Positions 52,918 to 62,157 are shown, counted from the first letter of the stretch. The stretch is DNA of 64,000 nucleotides from Cupriavidus yeoncheonensis (GCF_905397275.1 NZ_CAJPUY010000027.1:1-64000), one strand, 5' to 3'. The notes: a model not told the origin generated them from the letters alone. Translations and numbers: made by a program.

Positions 52918-53589
52918 ATGCACACGATCGATATTCCGCAGACTGTCATAGACCGAGCCGTCACCCGCCGGGGCTCACGGCATGTGTACCAAGGCCTGCA
53001 GCCGTCCAGGACGGCGCTTCTCGTGGTCGACCTGCAGAACGGGTTCGTCGCCCCCGGTTATCCCGGGGAGTTGCCGGGGGCGCGAGGTATCGTCGCGAAC
53101 GTGAATCGCCTGGCGACGGCACTGAGGCAGGCAGGCGGCCATGTATTCTGGCTTAAGCATACCCAGGCGTCGGCCGGAGAGACACCGTGGGAACGGTTCG
53201 CCGAGTTCGCCGCCGGATGGGGGGAGCTGCTGGGCGAGGTGCTGAGCCTGGGGCATACCGGGCACGACCTCTATCCGGCGCTCGAGGTCCACCCTGACGA
53301 CGAGGAGGTGCTCAAGTCACGGTTCAGCGCGTTCATACAGGGTTCGTCCGACCTGCACGAGCGGCTCTCGGCGCTGGGGATCGATACGGTAATCATCACA
53401 GGGACCGTGACCAACGTCTGCTGTGAATCGACTGCGCGTGACGCCATGATGCTTAACTACAAAGTCCATTTCATCGCGGATGCCACGGCGGCGCGCACGG
53501 ATGAAGAACATAACGCGACACTGTCCAACATGCTGCTATGGTTCGCCGACGTACGCACGACCGACGAAGTAGTGGCTCTCCTGACATAA
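52918..53589 (+). CDS. Isochorismatase-family cysteine hydrolase
   Basis: The 223-aa enzyme has the Asp-Lys-Cys triad regions of the family: TALLVVDLQNGFVAPG with the Asp, VLKSRFSAFIQGSSDLHERL with the Lys, and IDTVIITGTVTNVCCESTAR with the nucleophile Cys. Members include N-carbamoylsarcosine, peroxyureidoacrylate and maleamate amidohydrolases. A short-chain amide such as maleamate would fit its neighbours, which process an unsaturated or hydroxylated acyl-CoA, but this is inference. It begins the module facing the LysR gene. Confidence 0.9.
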   Translation: MHTIDIPQTVIDRAVTRRGSRHVYQGLQPSRTALLVVDLQNGFVAPGYPGELPGARGIVANVNRLATALRQAGGHVFWLKHTQASAGETPWERFAEFAAGWGELLGEVLSLGHTGHDLYPALEVHPDDEEVLKSRFSAFIQGSSDLHERLSALGIDTVIITGTVTNVCCESTARDAMMLNYKVHFIADATAARTDEEHNATLSNMLLWFADVRTTDEVVALLT

Positions 53590-53685
53590 GCCGGACGATA
53601 TTGTGAGACGTTCTGGCGTGAAGGCGGAACAGTAGTACGCCTTCCGCGACTTTATAGAGATATCTGAAAAAGGCAGGAAGCAGGG

Positions 53686-54507
53686 ATGAATATCGAGAAC
53701 GGCAGGGTGTCCCGGACAGAGACCTGCTCCGTTGCCATGGCGCGGCGTGTTGCGGCGATGCTTGACCGTGATCCAGGTGCGTATGTAGAGGGCAGCCCTT
53801 TGCCCCGTGGTTGGCAATTCCTTCTACTCGGTGCGGATACACCGCGCAGCGCGTTGCGCCGCGATGGTTTTCCCGGACTGGGGGTTCCGATGCCCGATTT
53901 GGGCTTGCCACGCCTGATGCTAGGCGGTCGGTCGGTTCAATATGCTCGCGACATTCCCATAGGGGCCACAGTACGCAGGCTGAGTTCAATACGGGATCTG
54001 GTGGAAAAAAACACGGCAGCCGGACGCATGGCAATCGTTGAAATTCGCCATGAACTGATTGCCGGTTACGAAGTGGCCATCGTTGAGACGCAGACATACC
54101 TCCTGCTGTCGGCGCAATCCAACCCAGGTGCTGCACCAGCGGCGGCTGACGAGTTTGCGGTCAGGCAGCGTGAGAGAATCGTTGTTCCTGATGCGACTTT
54201 GTTGTTCCAGTACTCCGCGCTGGGTTTCAATTCCCACAAGATTCATATAGACCGGACCTACGCGCGTAACGTCGAAGGGTTTCCAGACCTCGTGGTCAAT
54301 GGTGGCCTTGTGACCCTCCTGATGACCGAGTTTGTCGCCAATGACCTAAAGGCGTTGCCGGTCAGCTTCAAGACGAAGCATCTCGCCCCCCTGTTTTGTG
54401 ACCGTCCAATACGACTCACGGCTGAATCGGTCGATGGCAAGTTGCATGTGAGGGCTCTGGACGACCGGGGCGTTGTTGCGGCCAAGATGGAAGTGGAGGT
54501 TCAATGA
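53686..54507 (+). CDS. FAS1-like / HTD2-type acyl-CoA dehydratase (mesaconyl-C4-CoA hydratase-like)
   Basis: The 273-aa protein has an N-terminal hot-dog half (VAAMLDRDPGAYVEGSPLPR, GWQFLLLGADTPRSALRRDG) and a MaoC-like C-terminal half with FQYSALGFNSHKIHIDRTYA and VEGFPDLVVNGGLVTLLMTE. These match the catalytic Asn/His hydratase segment, though the usual HG after LVV is NG. The family hydrates mesaconyl-C4-CoA or similar unsaturated acyl-CoAs. ATGA overlap with the next gene couples it to a CoA-transferase, forming an activation and hydration pair. Confidence 0.85.
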   Translation: MNIENGRVSRTETCSVAMARRVAAMLDRDPGAYVEGSPLPRGWQFLLLGADTPRSALRRDGFPGLGVPMPDLGLPRLMLGGRSVQYARDIPIGATVRRLSSIRDLVEKNTAAGRMAIVEIRHELIAGYEVAIVETQTYLLLSAQSNPGAAPAAADEFAVRQRERIVVPDATLLFQYSALGFNSHKIHIDRTYARNVEGFPDLVVNGGLVTLLMTEFVANDLKALPVSFKTKHLAPLFCDRPIRLTAESVDGKLHVRALDDRGVVAAKMEVEVQ

Positions 54508-55730
54508 GTTTCGAACCATTGAAAGGGATCCGAATCCTGGATCTCACCAGCGTCGTAGTGGGTCCCGTATGTACCTGGCGTCTGGCACAGTATGGGGCCG
54601 AGGTGATCAAGGTGGAGAGTCCCGATGGCGATCTCATGCGAGGGCTCGGAGGTCTGTCTCCTACCGGCCAGCATTCGGGCACTTACCTTCACTTCAATCG
54701 CGGCAAGCGCAACATTTGCATGGACCTCAAGAAGCCCGGTGCCCTGGCGGCCATCGAGAAGCTTGTGGAATCCGCCCATATCATTGTTGCAAACATGCGG
54801 CCATCAGCCTTGGAACGACTTGGGCTGGATGACGCCACGATTCGCGCGAAGTACCCCGAGAAGATCTATTGCTTGATCACCGGATATGGCACCGACGGCC
54901 CCTATGCCGGTCAGCCCACGTACGACAGCGTTGTCCAGGCGGCCACTGGAATGACAGGACTTTCATTGGCCAGAGACGGCACGCCGTCCTATGTGCCCAT
55001 GCTCATCTGCGACCATGTTGTCGGTGAAATTACCGCAGGCGCGGTGTTGGCAGCCGTGGCGCAATGGCGCACGAGTGGGACCGGGTGCAGCATCGAGGTG
55101 CCGATGTTCGAAACGATGTCTGCGTTTGTGTTGCAGGAGCATCTGGCACAGCGCAGCTTTGACCCGCCCATTGGCCCGCCTGGGGACATGCGTCTTCTGA
55201 GTCCGCATAATAAGCCTGTTCAGACAGCCGACGGATGGGTCTCGTTTACAGTGAATACCGACTCCCAAGTGCGCGCGTTCCTGAAAGCAGTTGGAAGGGA
55301 CGAGCTTCTGGACGATTCTCGGTTTTCATCGGTGTCCTCACGCGCAAAGTATGTGAAGGAATGGTTTGCCATCCGTGGTGCGCCGTTGACGCAACGGACG
55401 ACTGCAGAATGGCTCGAAATACTGTGTGCAGCAGATATCGCCGCCAAGCCATGCCATACGCTGGAATCTTTGCCAGACGATCCGCATCTGAAGGCAGTTG
55501 GCCTGATTAGCTTTGAGCACCATCCGACGGAAGGTACTGCTGCTGCCTTGCGCTCCACGATCCGATTCAACGATTCTTATCCGCCTCTGCGTACGCCGGC
55601 CCAGCCACGTGGATGGGAAACGCGCGAAGTTCTTCAGGAGCTTGGCATGGCGGCCGCCACCGTTCAGCAATTAATCGATGACGGCGCCGTCCTGGCTGAG
55701 GGAGCCTCCGCGAGTGGAAAAGCTGACTGA
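54504..55730 (+). CDS. CaiB/BaiF-family (class III) CoA-transferase
   Basis: The 408-aa enzyme has the family hallmarks: LKGIRILDLTSVVVGPVCTW, LAQYGAEVIKVESPDGDLMR, FNRGKRNICMDLKKPGALAA, VANMRPSALERLGLDDATIR and YCLITGYGTDGPYAGQPTYD with the catalytic Asp in the last. It moves CoA between acids through an aspartyl anhydride. Coupled to the hydratase-like gene upstream it probably activates a dicarboxylic or hydroxy acid. About 390 bp of non-coding sequence follow, facing the nitrile hydratase genes. Confidence 0.92.
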   Translation: MSFEPLKGIRILDLTSVVVGPVCTWRLAQYGAEVIKVESPDGDLMRGLGGLSPTGQHSGTYLHFNRGKRNICMDLKKPGALAAIEKLVESAHIIVANMRPSALERLGLDDATIRAKYPEKIYCLITGYGTDGPYAGQPTYDSVVQAATGMTGLSLARDGTPSYVPMLICDHVVGEITAGAVLAAVAQWRTSGTGCSIEVPMFETMSAFVLQEHLAQRSFDPPIGPPGDMRLLSPHNKPVQTADGWVSFTVNTDSQVRAFLKAVGRDELLDDSRFSSVSSRAKYVKEWFAIRGAPLTQRTTAEWLEILCAADIAAKPCHTLESLPDDPHLKAVGLISFEHHPTEGTAAALRSTIRFNDSYPPLRTPAQPRGWETREVLQELGMAAATVQQLIDDGAVLAEGASASGKAD

Positions 55731-56115
55731 TGGGGATATCAACTGCGCCGGGAGACGACTAAGCCCTACCACACACACCCCCGGTCGCACCGCAATCAAC
55801 CAAGGGCCAGCTCGCCCGAGACCGGCCGTGGCTGGTCTGCCACGCCCCGACCGGTTACTACATCAGACAATCCAGACGGCGAGTCTCCGCTACGAATGCG
55901 CTAGCGGCGATGTCCCCCGTACCACTGCTCACAAGACGTCAGACCTAATTTGAAAGGCAAGAGGAGCGGCGGTGCACTCCCGCTCCCGCCGCAGCCCGTT
56001 CAGCACAGCACAACCCCGCAATGACCCCGTCCTTACGCCGGGAATGGTCATGATCTCCCAACGCCTTATGCGTTACCAGGGGCGGCCTTACCGATCATTT
56101 CGCTCATCACCGGCT
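55731..56115. other. Convergent intergenic region, no gene seen
   Basis: 385 bp between the CoA-transferase and nitrile hydratase beta stops. No nitrile hydratase activator-like frame (about 100-150 aa) is present on the minus strand here, and no hairpin with T-run was picked out. Confidence 0.5.
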
Positions 56116-56730
56116 TTACTTCACTTTGCTCAGGTAGCCATGGAAAACGCCCACGTGAACTTCTGCCTGCTCGGTGCTATCCGGCCACAGATCGCTACTC
56201 TTGAAACGCACATCGAAAGTTCGTTGCCTGCCACTCACCAATCCGTGCGCAGCCGCGTCGGGGAAAGGGTATGCTGGCGAAACTCCGACTACCACGCCGC
56301 ATTTGCCACGGATGTACGCGGGCATGCGGATATGCCCGGCGACGAAGTCCGGGTTCACCAGCACTGTGTCACCTATTGCGATATCCGGCAACGGCACGAT
56401 GGCTTCACGTCCTGGCTTGCCTTCGCGCGCAAGAGGTACCGCCTCGCCTGCGGCTGCGTTCAATTCCTCCCGCGTGATCACACCTTTTTCCACGCAAAGC
56501 GTTGCCACAGAAGTAAATACGCGCTCATAGTAGGATGCCGCCATGTAATGCCGCGGCTCCATCCGTTCGATCGCGTAGCGGTACTCGTCCATGTTATAGA
56601 GATGCTGCTTTACCAGGCGACCGGTAATCGCGTTGATCTTGACTTCCCAGTGTTCGTGAAATGCGGCTCGGTTGGAAGGATCGACAGGGCCAAATCCCTG
56701 ACGTCCGCCAAGATCGTGCATGCCATCCAT
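56116..56730 (-). CDS. nthB: Nitrile hydratase beta subunit
   Basis: The 204-aa subunit begins with MDGMHDLGGRQGFGPV, the canonical beta start. The helical part follows (AFHEHWEVKINAITGRLVKQ, RYAIERMEPRHYMAASYYER), then the SH3-like C-terminal domain (FVAGHIRMPAYIRGKCGVVV, RQRTFDVRFKSSDLWPDS, VHVGVFHGYL). The conserved Arg of HIRMPAYIRG contacts the alpha-subunit metal centre. It is slightly shorter than usual (about 215-235 aa). It begins 14 bp after the alpha gene stop and forms the alpha-beta heterodimer that hydrates nitriles to amides. Confidence 0.94.
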   Translation of the reverse strand: MDGMHDLGGRQGFGPVDPSNRAAFHEHWEVKINAITGRLVKQHLYNMDEYRYAIERMEPRHYMAASYYERVFTSVATLCVEKGVITREELNAAAGEAVPLAREGKPGREAIVPLPDIAIGDTVLVNPDFVAGHIRMPAYIRGKCGVVVGVSPAYPFPDAAAHGLVSGRQRTFDVRFKSSDLWPDSTEQAEVHVGVFHGYLSKVK

Positions 56731-56744
56731 GTCGCTCTCCTTGA

Positions 56745-57350
56745 TCAGTCGTTGTTAGCAGGCGTGTAGGGTGCTTCGAGGCGGGCGACACCTATCAACG
56801 CATCTTGCGTCACAAGACTTGCCAGATCGGCTTCACTCCAACCCTCTGTATGCGGCGGACGCAACGGAAGAACCATGTAGCGCGTGTCCGCCGTGGTGTC
56901 CCAGATCCGAATGTCGACGTATTCAGGCAACGTCAGGCCCAGTTCGGACAGTACTGTGCGTGCCTCCCGAACGATCCGCGCACGATAGTCGAGGTCTTTG
57001 TACCATCCTGGCGACATCCCGATGATCGTAAAGGCGGTGCACGAGCACAACGTGCAACAAATAACGTTGTGCAGTTTCTCCTGATTCTCAAGCACCACGA
57101 GGCTACCGTGATGTTCGGGCAGTACAAAGCCGAGCTCAGCCGCCGCAGCCTTACCATCAGACAGCAGGCGCTGCTTGAACGCCTCGTCGGTCCACGCCTT
57201 CGCGCAGAGCCGAGCGCCGTTGGCCGGCATCCACACCTCGTCAACGAAGTGCTCGTAATCGCTAATCGTTTCTTCCGTCACCAGGCCCTTAGCCTTGATC
57301 AGGGTCTCCAGCGCGTCAACGCGTCGGATCATATCGCCGTTGTTACTCAA
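56745..57350 (-). CDS. nthA: Nitrile hydratase alpha subunit, cobalt type
   Basis: The 201-aa subunit carries the metal claw CTLCSC at residues 99-104 (Cys99, Cys102, Ser103, Cys104). Thr at the second position is the signature of cobalt rather than iron enzymes. Flanks match the family: WTDEAFKQRLLSDGKAAAAE, NVICCTLCSCTAFTIIG, WYKDLDYRARIVREARTVL, DTTADTRYMVLPLRP and EGWSEADLASLVTQDALIGV. An extra Cys98 precedes the claw. TTG 57350 has GGAG 7 nt upstream; ATG 57332 is the alternative. It precedes nthB by 14 bp. Confidence 0.94.
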   Translation of the reverse strand: MSNNGDMIRRVDALETLIKAKGLVTEETISDYEHFVDEVWMPANGARLCAKAWTDEAFKQRLLSDGKAAAAELGFVLPEHHGSLVVLENQEKLHNVICCTLCSCTAFTIIGMSPGWYKDLDYRARIVREARTVLSELGLTLPEYVDIRIWDTTADTRYMVLPLRPPHTEGWSEADLASLVTQDALIGVARLEAPYTPANND

Positions 57351-57749
57351 GTTTCACTCCAATTGAGGTTTAGAACTTCCATCGAATGCATTGTGGCCAG
57401 TGCAGAATGAGAAGACCGCAGGCCACGATATTGGCAAGAAGTGTATTGCCCCCCATCAGGCCTCAACGACGATGATGCGGGCGCGAGGTCGAGGGTGCCG
57501 TTCGCCAGCACTGATCGACCCTGCTCGCGATTTTGGTGTTCACGAGATGCCTTACGTCAGGTACGCGCGGCAGTAGTTTCCCGCCTTCGTCACCTATGCC
57601 ATACGGGCAATATTTTCCGGGCGGATGGCAATCCTGATGTCTCCTTCGCGGACCGTTGGGGAGCGAAGGCCGGGGATCGGCACGGATAGTACAGAAGCCA
57701 GCGCTGCCGAGAAGGCGCCACGCCGGCCCCCATGACGACTACACCAGCT
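57351..57749. other. Gap between nitrilase and nitrile hydratase genes
   Basis: A 399-bp non-coding stretch on the minus-strand path. Its size suggests that nthAB has its own promoter. No activator or aldoxime dehydratase remnant was recognised. Confidence 0.5.
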
Positions 57750-58682
57750 CTATTCCGACTCGAAAGTAACCGGCCGCATTGGAGCGGTGTTGACACTCAG
57801 ATGAAATACCTCTGGGCGCGAGTAATGCCCGCAGACGTCAAAGTCAAGGTTTCCTCCCCGACCGATCGTCGTGTCAATATCAGCGTAAAGGATAGTCTCC
57901 TCATCGAGCACTGGACCCGCCAGCACCTCGCCCAACGGGCTGACGATCATACTGCCACCGCGCATAATGAAGTCCTCATCTTTGGCCTCCATGCCGAAGT
58001 CGTCGCGATACCGCGCCGGATACTCTCCCAGCGTAATTGCCTGGCATGCGCTAAGGACGTGGACACGTCCTTCCAATGCAATGTGGACCATCGACGATGC
58101 CCACGTTGGGCGGTCGTCCGCCGTTGGCGCGCAATAGATTTCCGTGCCTTGTGCAAACATTGCCTGCCGCAATGCAGGCATGTAGTTTTCCCAACAGATA
58201 ACCGATCCGATGCGGCCAAGAGAAGTCTCTACTGGTGCGATAGTCGAGCCATCGCCAAAACCCCAGATGATTCGCTCTTGCCCAGTCGGCATGAGCTTCC
58301 GGTGGAATCCGGCCACCCCACCCCCTGGCGCCAGTGTGACACTGGTGCAATATAGGGTACGGCCCACCCTCTCGATGACACCGATAACGACATGTACACC
58401 GGTCTCGGATACAACATCCGCCAACGATGACAGCTCTGGACCATCCAATGTCACGGCGCCGTCCATATAGATTTGGAACTGCGCGCGTCCATTCGGGGTA
58501 CGTCGTCCAACCACCGTTCCGAACGCCGCCCCTTTGGGATATCCGCCAAGAAATGCCTCGGGAAATACCGCCAGCGCGGCGCCTTCACGAGCAGCGGTGC
58601 GAATGAGATCGGCAGCCTTCTCGGCGCTTCTCTTGGGATCGAACGGTACCGAAGAAGCTTGAATAACAGCAGCTTTAAACAT
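57750..58682 (-). CDS. Nitrilase (carbon-nitrogen hydrolase, branch 1)
   Basis: The 310-aa enzyme has the complete Glu-Lys-Cys triad of true nitrilases: LAVFPEAFLGGYPKGAAFG with Glu42, HRKLMPTGQERIIWGFGDG with Lys129, and IGSVICWENYMPALRQAMFA with Cys163. CWENYMP rather than CxExxFP of amidases marks nitrile hydrolysis directly to acid and ammonia. It lies 34 bp after the MHS-type transporter gene and presumably shares its transcript. With nitrile hydratase the cell has two parallel nitrile routes. Confidence 0.92.
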   Translation of the reverse strand: MFKAAVIQASSVPFDPKRSAEKAADLIRTAAREGAALAVFPEAFLGGYPKGAAFGTVVGRRTPNGRAQFQIYMDGAVTLDGPELSSLADVVSETGVHVVIGVIERVGRTLYCTSVTLAPGGGVAGFHRKLMPTGQERIIWGFGDGSTIAPVETSLGRIGSVICWENYMPALRQAMFAQGTEIYCAPTADDRPTWASSMVHIALEGRVHVLSACQAITLGEYPARYRDDFGMEAKDEDFIMRGGSMIVSPLGEVLAGPVLDEETILYADIDTTIGRGGNLDFDVCGHYSRPEVFHLSVNTAPMRPVTFESE

Positions 58683-58716
58683 ATGAAGTCCTTTTTGATC
58701 GTGTGGCTAGAAGTCG

Positions 58717-60039
58717 TCAACCGGCGGCAATGTCGCGATGACTCGTCTCCGGCAACATTTTCCACAGCACAATCAGACATAGCAGCGAAACACCCGAGAG
58801 GTACCAGGCGGGAATGTTGGGGTCACGGGTGTACTGAATGAGTGCGGCGGCAATGAAAGGACCAGGGCCTGCGAGCACTGCTTGTGCTACGTTGTGACCA
58901 ATGGCGGCCCCTGTCGAGCGAATCGATGCAGGGAAGACTTCAACCAGCAGAACGACGTTCATCACTGCTGCGATCGATACCGGAGCCGCCAGCACGACAA
59001 GTCCCAGCAGAATCGCCGCGGAATTTCCTGTATTGAGAAGCAGGAAGACCGGATAGGGCAGCACGGTCAACCCTACGGCCGATGCGATCACTAGCGGCCG
59101 GCGTCCTACTCGGTCGCTCAGTTTGCCTACAAACGGGTGAAACCCTGTGTAGATGAGCAGAGCGACGCTGCACAACCATAGCGATGAAGATTTGCTGAGG
59201 CCAACAGTCTGGGTCAGGTGGTTATTTGCGTAGGTGATGAAGTAATAAAGCGAAACGCCAAACAACGCAGAAAACGCGAAGGTCATGACAAACGCCCGCA
59301 TTTTTTGCTTTGCGGATACCACCGCCAGCCCTTCCGTAGCCCTACGCCGCTCAACCTCCTTATAGACAGGTGTGTCGCCCAGACGGCGGCGAATGTATAT
59401 GGCCACAGCGGTCATGAATATCGACGCGACAAATGGCAACCGCCACCCCCACCTTGCAATGTCAGCCTCCCCCATCGACGCAGAGATCACCGCGGCGACA
59501 AACGTACCGATCAGGAACGCTGCGGCGGCGGTTCCTGTGATAACGCTCGCGGCCCTGGCCCGTGCATTCCTGGGAGCACTTTCGACGATATAGATGCCGG
59601 CACTCGACCACTCGCCGCCGACCATCATCCCCTGGGTGAAACGCAGCGCGATGAGCAACACAGGAGCGGCGATGCCAATCGCGTCATACCCCGGCAGAAG
59701 TCCAATCATCGTCGTCGTAAGACCCATCCCGAAGACCGTAAAGATCAAGACTGATCGTCGGCCAAGACGATCCCCGAGAGGACCGAGCACGAAAGCGCCA
59801 AGGGGGCGCGACAGGAACCCCACGGCGAACACGGCAAGTGATGAGAGAAGTGAAACGCCGGGCGCCGCTGACGGGAAGAACGTCGCGCCAATGAGCGCCG
59901 CAAAGTACCCGTAGATCGCAAAATCGAACCACTCCATAAAATTGCCGATGCCGACCGCAATCGACCGCTTCCGGAAATCGGCTCCTGCTGCCGCGGCCGA
60001 GCCATGCGGCTCAGCTTTGTGCAATAACGTATGTTCCAT
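58717..60039 (-). CDS. MFS transporter, metabolite:H+ symporter (MHS) type
   Basis: The 440-aa carrier shows the MHS family signs: AVGIGNFMEWFDFAIYGYFA in helix 1, FLSRPLGAFVLGPLGDRLGR after helix 2, ALRFTQGMMVGGEWSSAGIY in helix 4 and ESAPRNARARAASVITG. MHS carriers (ShiA, ProP, KgtP) import acids or zwitterions. A strong AAGGAGGAG site precedes ATG 60039. First gene of the nitrile operon and divergent from its LysR, it probably imports the nitrile-bearing or acid substrate. Confidence 0.92.
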   Translation of the reverse strand: MEHTLLHKAEPHGSAAAAGADFRKRSIAVGIGNFMEWFDFAIYGYFAALIGATFFPSAAPGVSLLSSLAVFAVGFLSRPLGAFVLGPLGDRLGRRSVLIFTVFGMGLTTTMIGLLPGYDAIGIAAPVLLIALRFTQGMMVGGEWSSAGIYIVESAPRNARARAASVITGTAAAAFLIGTFVAAVISASMGEADIARWGWRLPFVASIFMTAVAIYIRRRLGDTPVYKEVERRRATEGLAVVSAKQKMRAFVMTFAFSALFGVSLYYFITYANNHLTQTVGLSKSSSLWLCSVALLIYTGFHPFVGKLSDRVGRRPLVIASAVGLTVLPYPVFLLLNTGNSAAILLGLVVLAAPVSIAAVMNVVLLVEVFPASIRSTGAAIGHNVAQAVLAGPGPFIAAALIQYTRDPNIPAWYLSGVSLLCLIVLWKMLPETSHRDIAAG

Positions 60040-60052
60040 TCCTTGCTCCTCC

Positions 60053-60111
60053 TTCGTTTGACTTATCTAGGGGACGCAGTGTATGAATTGCATCGAGTTC
60101 AATCAAACGAA
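60053..60111. promoter_or_regulatory. Spaced inverted repeat in the MFS-lysR gap
   Basis: TTCGTTTGA (60053-60061) and TCAAACGAA (60103-60111) are perfect 9-bp inverted arms with a 41-bp spacer between the divergent transporter and LysR genes. They may be half-sites for the LysR regulator, but each arm also lies close to a start codon. Confidence 0.4.
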
Positions 60112-60119
60112 TCGTGCGT

Positions 60120-61094
60120 ATGCCATCCATCAATGTCGCTAATATCAGTAGGCTTGACCTTAACCTTCTCGTTACCTTTCAATGTTTAATGGGTGAGCGA
60201 AGCGTCACACGAACTGCGGCGATTCTTCATATGACCCAAGGTGCCGTGAGCGCTGCCCTGAAACGCTTGCGCGATCAGTTCGGCGACGAGCTGTTCGTTA
60301 GGACAGGGACCGGCATGGCACCGACGAGAAGAGCGCTAGAACTCGCGCCTAAAATTACAGAAGCGTTGGGCGCCATCTCCTCCATCCTGAGCAAGCCGAA
60401 TGAGTTCGCTGCCGAAAGCACCCGGCGAGTATTCAATATCGCGCTTTCCGATGATATCGAAGCGTGTATCTCGCCGATGCTCGTAAACGAATCCCAATCG
60501 CGCGGACTCGCCGTTAGCTTTGCCTTTCACCAGACCAACAGTCAGCTTTGGAAATCTGCACTGGATGACGAGGATATCGACTTCGTGCTCTGCGCAGAAC
60601 CGAAGGAAATGAGTTCCAAATACGCCTCGCAAATCTTGTTTTCATCCTCCTATTCATGCCTCTATGACGGCCATCGACTGAACGTTCAAAGCCCGATCAC
60701 CAGGGAAGAATATTTGTCTCATGATCATGTTCGTATTTCATTTGATGGCCGCCGTGGCTTCGTTGATGATTTATTGGAGAATGAAGGGATCGCCCGCAAA
60801 GCCGCGGCGTCGTTTACTCATTTTTCGGGTGCGTTGGCCGTCTTGGTGTATGGCGATACGATTGCCACCCTTCCCACGTTTGCGGCCCATGCCTATGCGC
60901 GAATTGCGAGACTGACGGTCAGCCCGGTTCCTATTGCAGTGCCCGCATTTCGGGTATTCATGGTATGGAGGGCGGCGCAGAACGAAAGTGCGGAGCAACT
61001 ATGGCTTCGAAATTTCGTTATTGAGACGACCAGAGAACTACAGTACGCTTCGCGTTACGTTCAATCCAGCTCCGCTAACGGATGGCATGATTAA
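60120..61094 (+). CDS. LysR-family regulator of the nitrile cluster (NodD/NahR-like)
   Basis: The 324-aa protein has the NodD/NahR-type start RLDLNLLVTFQCLMGERSVT, then AILHMTQGAVSAALKRLRDQ and FGDELFVRTGTGMAPTRRAL, and an effector domain with FNIALSDDIEACISPMLVNE. ATG 60120 is used; GTG 60114 is two codons upstream and neither has a strong site. Its GC content is visibly lower than that of its neighbours, with several A/T-ending codons, as in recently acquired genes. Divergent position makes it the likely activator of the transporter-nitrilase-nitrile hydratase genes. Confidence 0.9.
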   Translation: MPSINVANISRLDLNLLVTFQCLMGERSVTRTAAILHMTQGAVSAALKRLRDQFGDELFVRTGTGMAPTRRALELAPKITEALGAISSILSKPNEFAAESTRRVFNIALSDDIEACISPMLVNESQSRGLAVSFAFHQTNSQLWKSALDDEDIDFVLCAEPKEMSSKYASQILFSSSYSCLYDGHRLNVQSPITREEYLSHDHVRISFDGRRGFVDDLLENEGIARKAAASFTHFSGALAVLVYGDTIATLPTFAAHAYARIARLTVSPVPIAVPAFRVFMVWRAAQNESAEQLWLRNFVIETTRELQYASRYVQSSSANGWHD

Positions 61095-61267
61095 GTATGC
61101 TGGCCAGTGTGACATCACAAGCTTCCACATATCGTCATTCGGCACCGAAGATTGGACGAATCAGGCGTTCGGCAGGATGAATCAATGGTCATTGTCCCCG
61201 GTCGCGTTCCAGCAGAGTTTATTACCTGCGATGTCTAGCCTTTCAACGGCTACGCACAGCTGTTGGC

Positions 61268-61987
61268 TTAGCGCAACTCGAAATCGGACAGATCAATCCA
61301 GACCAGGGCGTGACTGCGATCCGGTCGCATGTCAGCGCCACGTGGGTGGACCCGCCTGCGACTCGGAAAGCGGATGCCCCGTATTGCGACGAAGTCATGC
61401 ACATACTGAGCCACCGCCAGGCCACCGGACACGTCCACCTGATAGTCGTGGCGGCGCAGCAGGAAATCAGGCCCAAAGTAGAAATCCTGATCGGCACTGT
61501 GGGTGGCGATTGCCGGGGGGAACTTCGCACGCAGAACCCGCCAGACTTCACCGGACTCGTCCCAGGGGGCGACCTCTTGTACGGCAACCCCTGGCATGGC
61601 AAGCAAGAATGGCGTCGACAGATAGGTCCACAGGGCATAGCCACTGAAATAGGCCCGGTGCAGTGGATCCCAGGGGGTGTCTACGCCGTGCCCGTCAAAT
61701 GCTGACCTGGGATGGTCGCGCCCCGCGATGGTCTCGCCCTGGCTGTTCCTGATCACAACCCGGTCCGGAACGAACGTCATGACAAAATCAGGAGCTCCAT
61801 AGGGAGTGATGGTTGCCAATTCTTCCTGTGTCTTCGTAGTAATACTGCGCGGGTTGGCATCCGTGGCAATACCCTTGGTCGCCCAGAACTCGCCTCCGGA
61901 AACGATTCCGGCGCTTACCGTCCTGAAGGCATTCCAGCGGTCAAGGCCCCCATGGGCAGCAATCACTTGCCTCAGAAGATCAATCAT
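61268..61987 (-). CDS. Unknown cytoplasmic protein
   Basis: The 239-aa protein has no signal peptide. It begins IDLLRQVIAAHGGLDRWNAF, a lead common to LolA-like lipid-binding domain proteins (a helix with AHGG-x-xRW), and continues in beta-rich sequence: PRSITTKTQEELATITPYGA, FVMTFVPDRVVIRNSQGE, PWDPLHRAYFSGYALWTYLS and FYFGPDFLLRRHDYQVDV. The RR/YQVDV/GG pattern near the end is typical of this uncharacterised group. A small-molecule binding role is inference. It is separate from the Ohr gene (170 bp upstream). Confidence 0.75.
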   Translation of the reverse strand: MIDLLRQVIAAHGGLDRWNAFRTVSAGIVSGGEFWATKGIATDANPRSITTKTQEELATITPYGAPDFVMTFVPDRVVIRNSQGETIAGRDHPRSAFDGHGVDTPWDPLHRAYFSGYALWTYLSTPFLLAMPGVAVQEVAPWDESGEVWRVLRAKFPPAIATHSADQDFYFGPDFLLRRHDYQVDVSGGLAVAQYVHDFVAIRGIRFPSRRRVHPRGADMRPDRSHALVWIDLSDFELR

Positions 61988-62157
61988 TACACGGCTCCGT
62001 TAGTCGGCATGATATTGATCGGCAGGCCGCCGTCGAAAACGGCGACCCGCCGCCCAGCGGGCTATGTTGCAGGCGAGAGCGTGGGCCGCCTCAGTAGTCG
62101 GGCTGGCGTTCGCCGTCACCGGTGGCCGGCTGGTCCGGTCAGCCGGCCTGCAGCACA

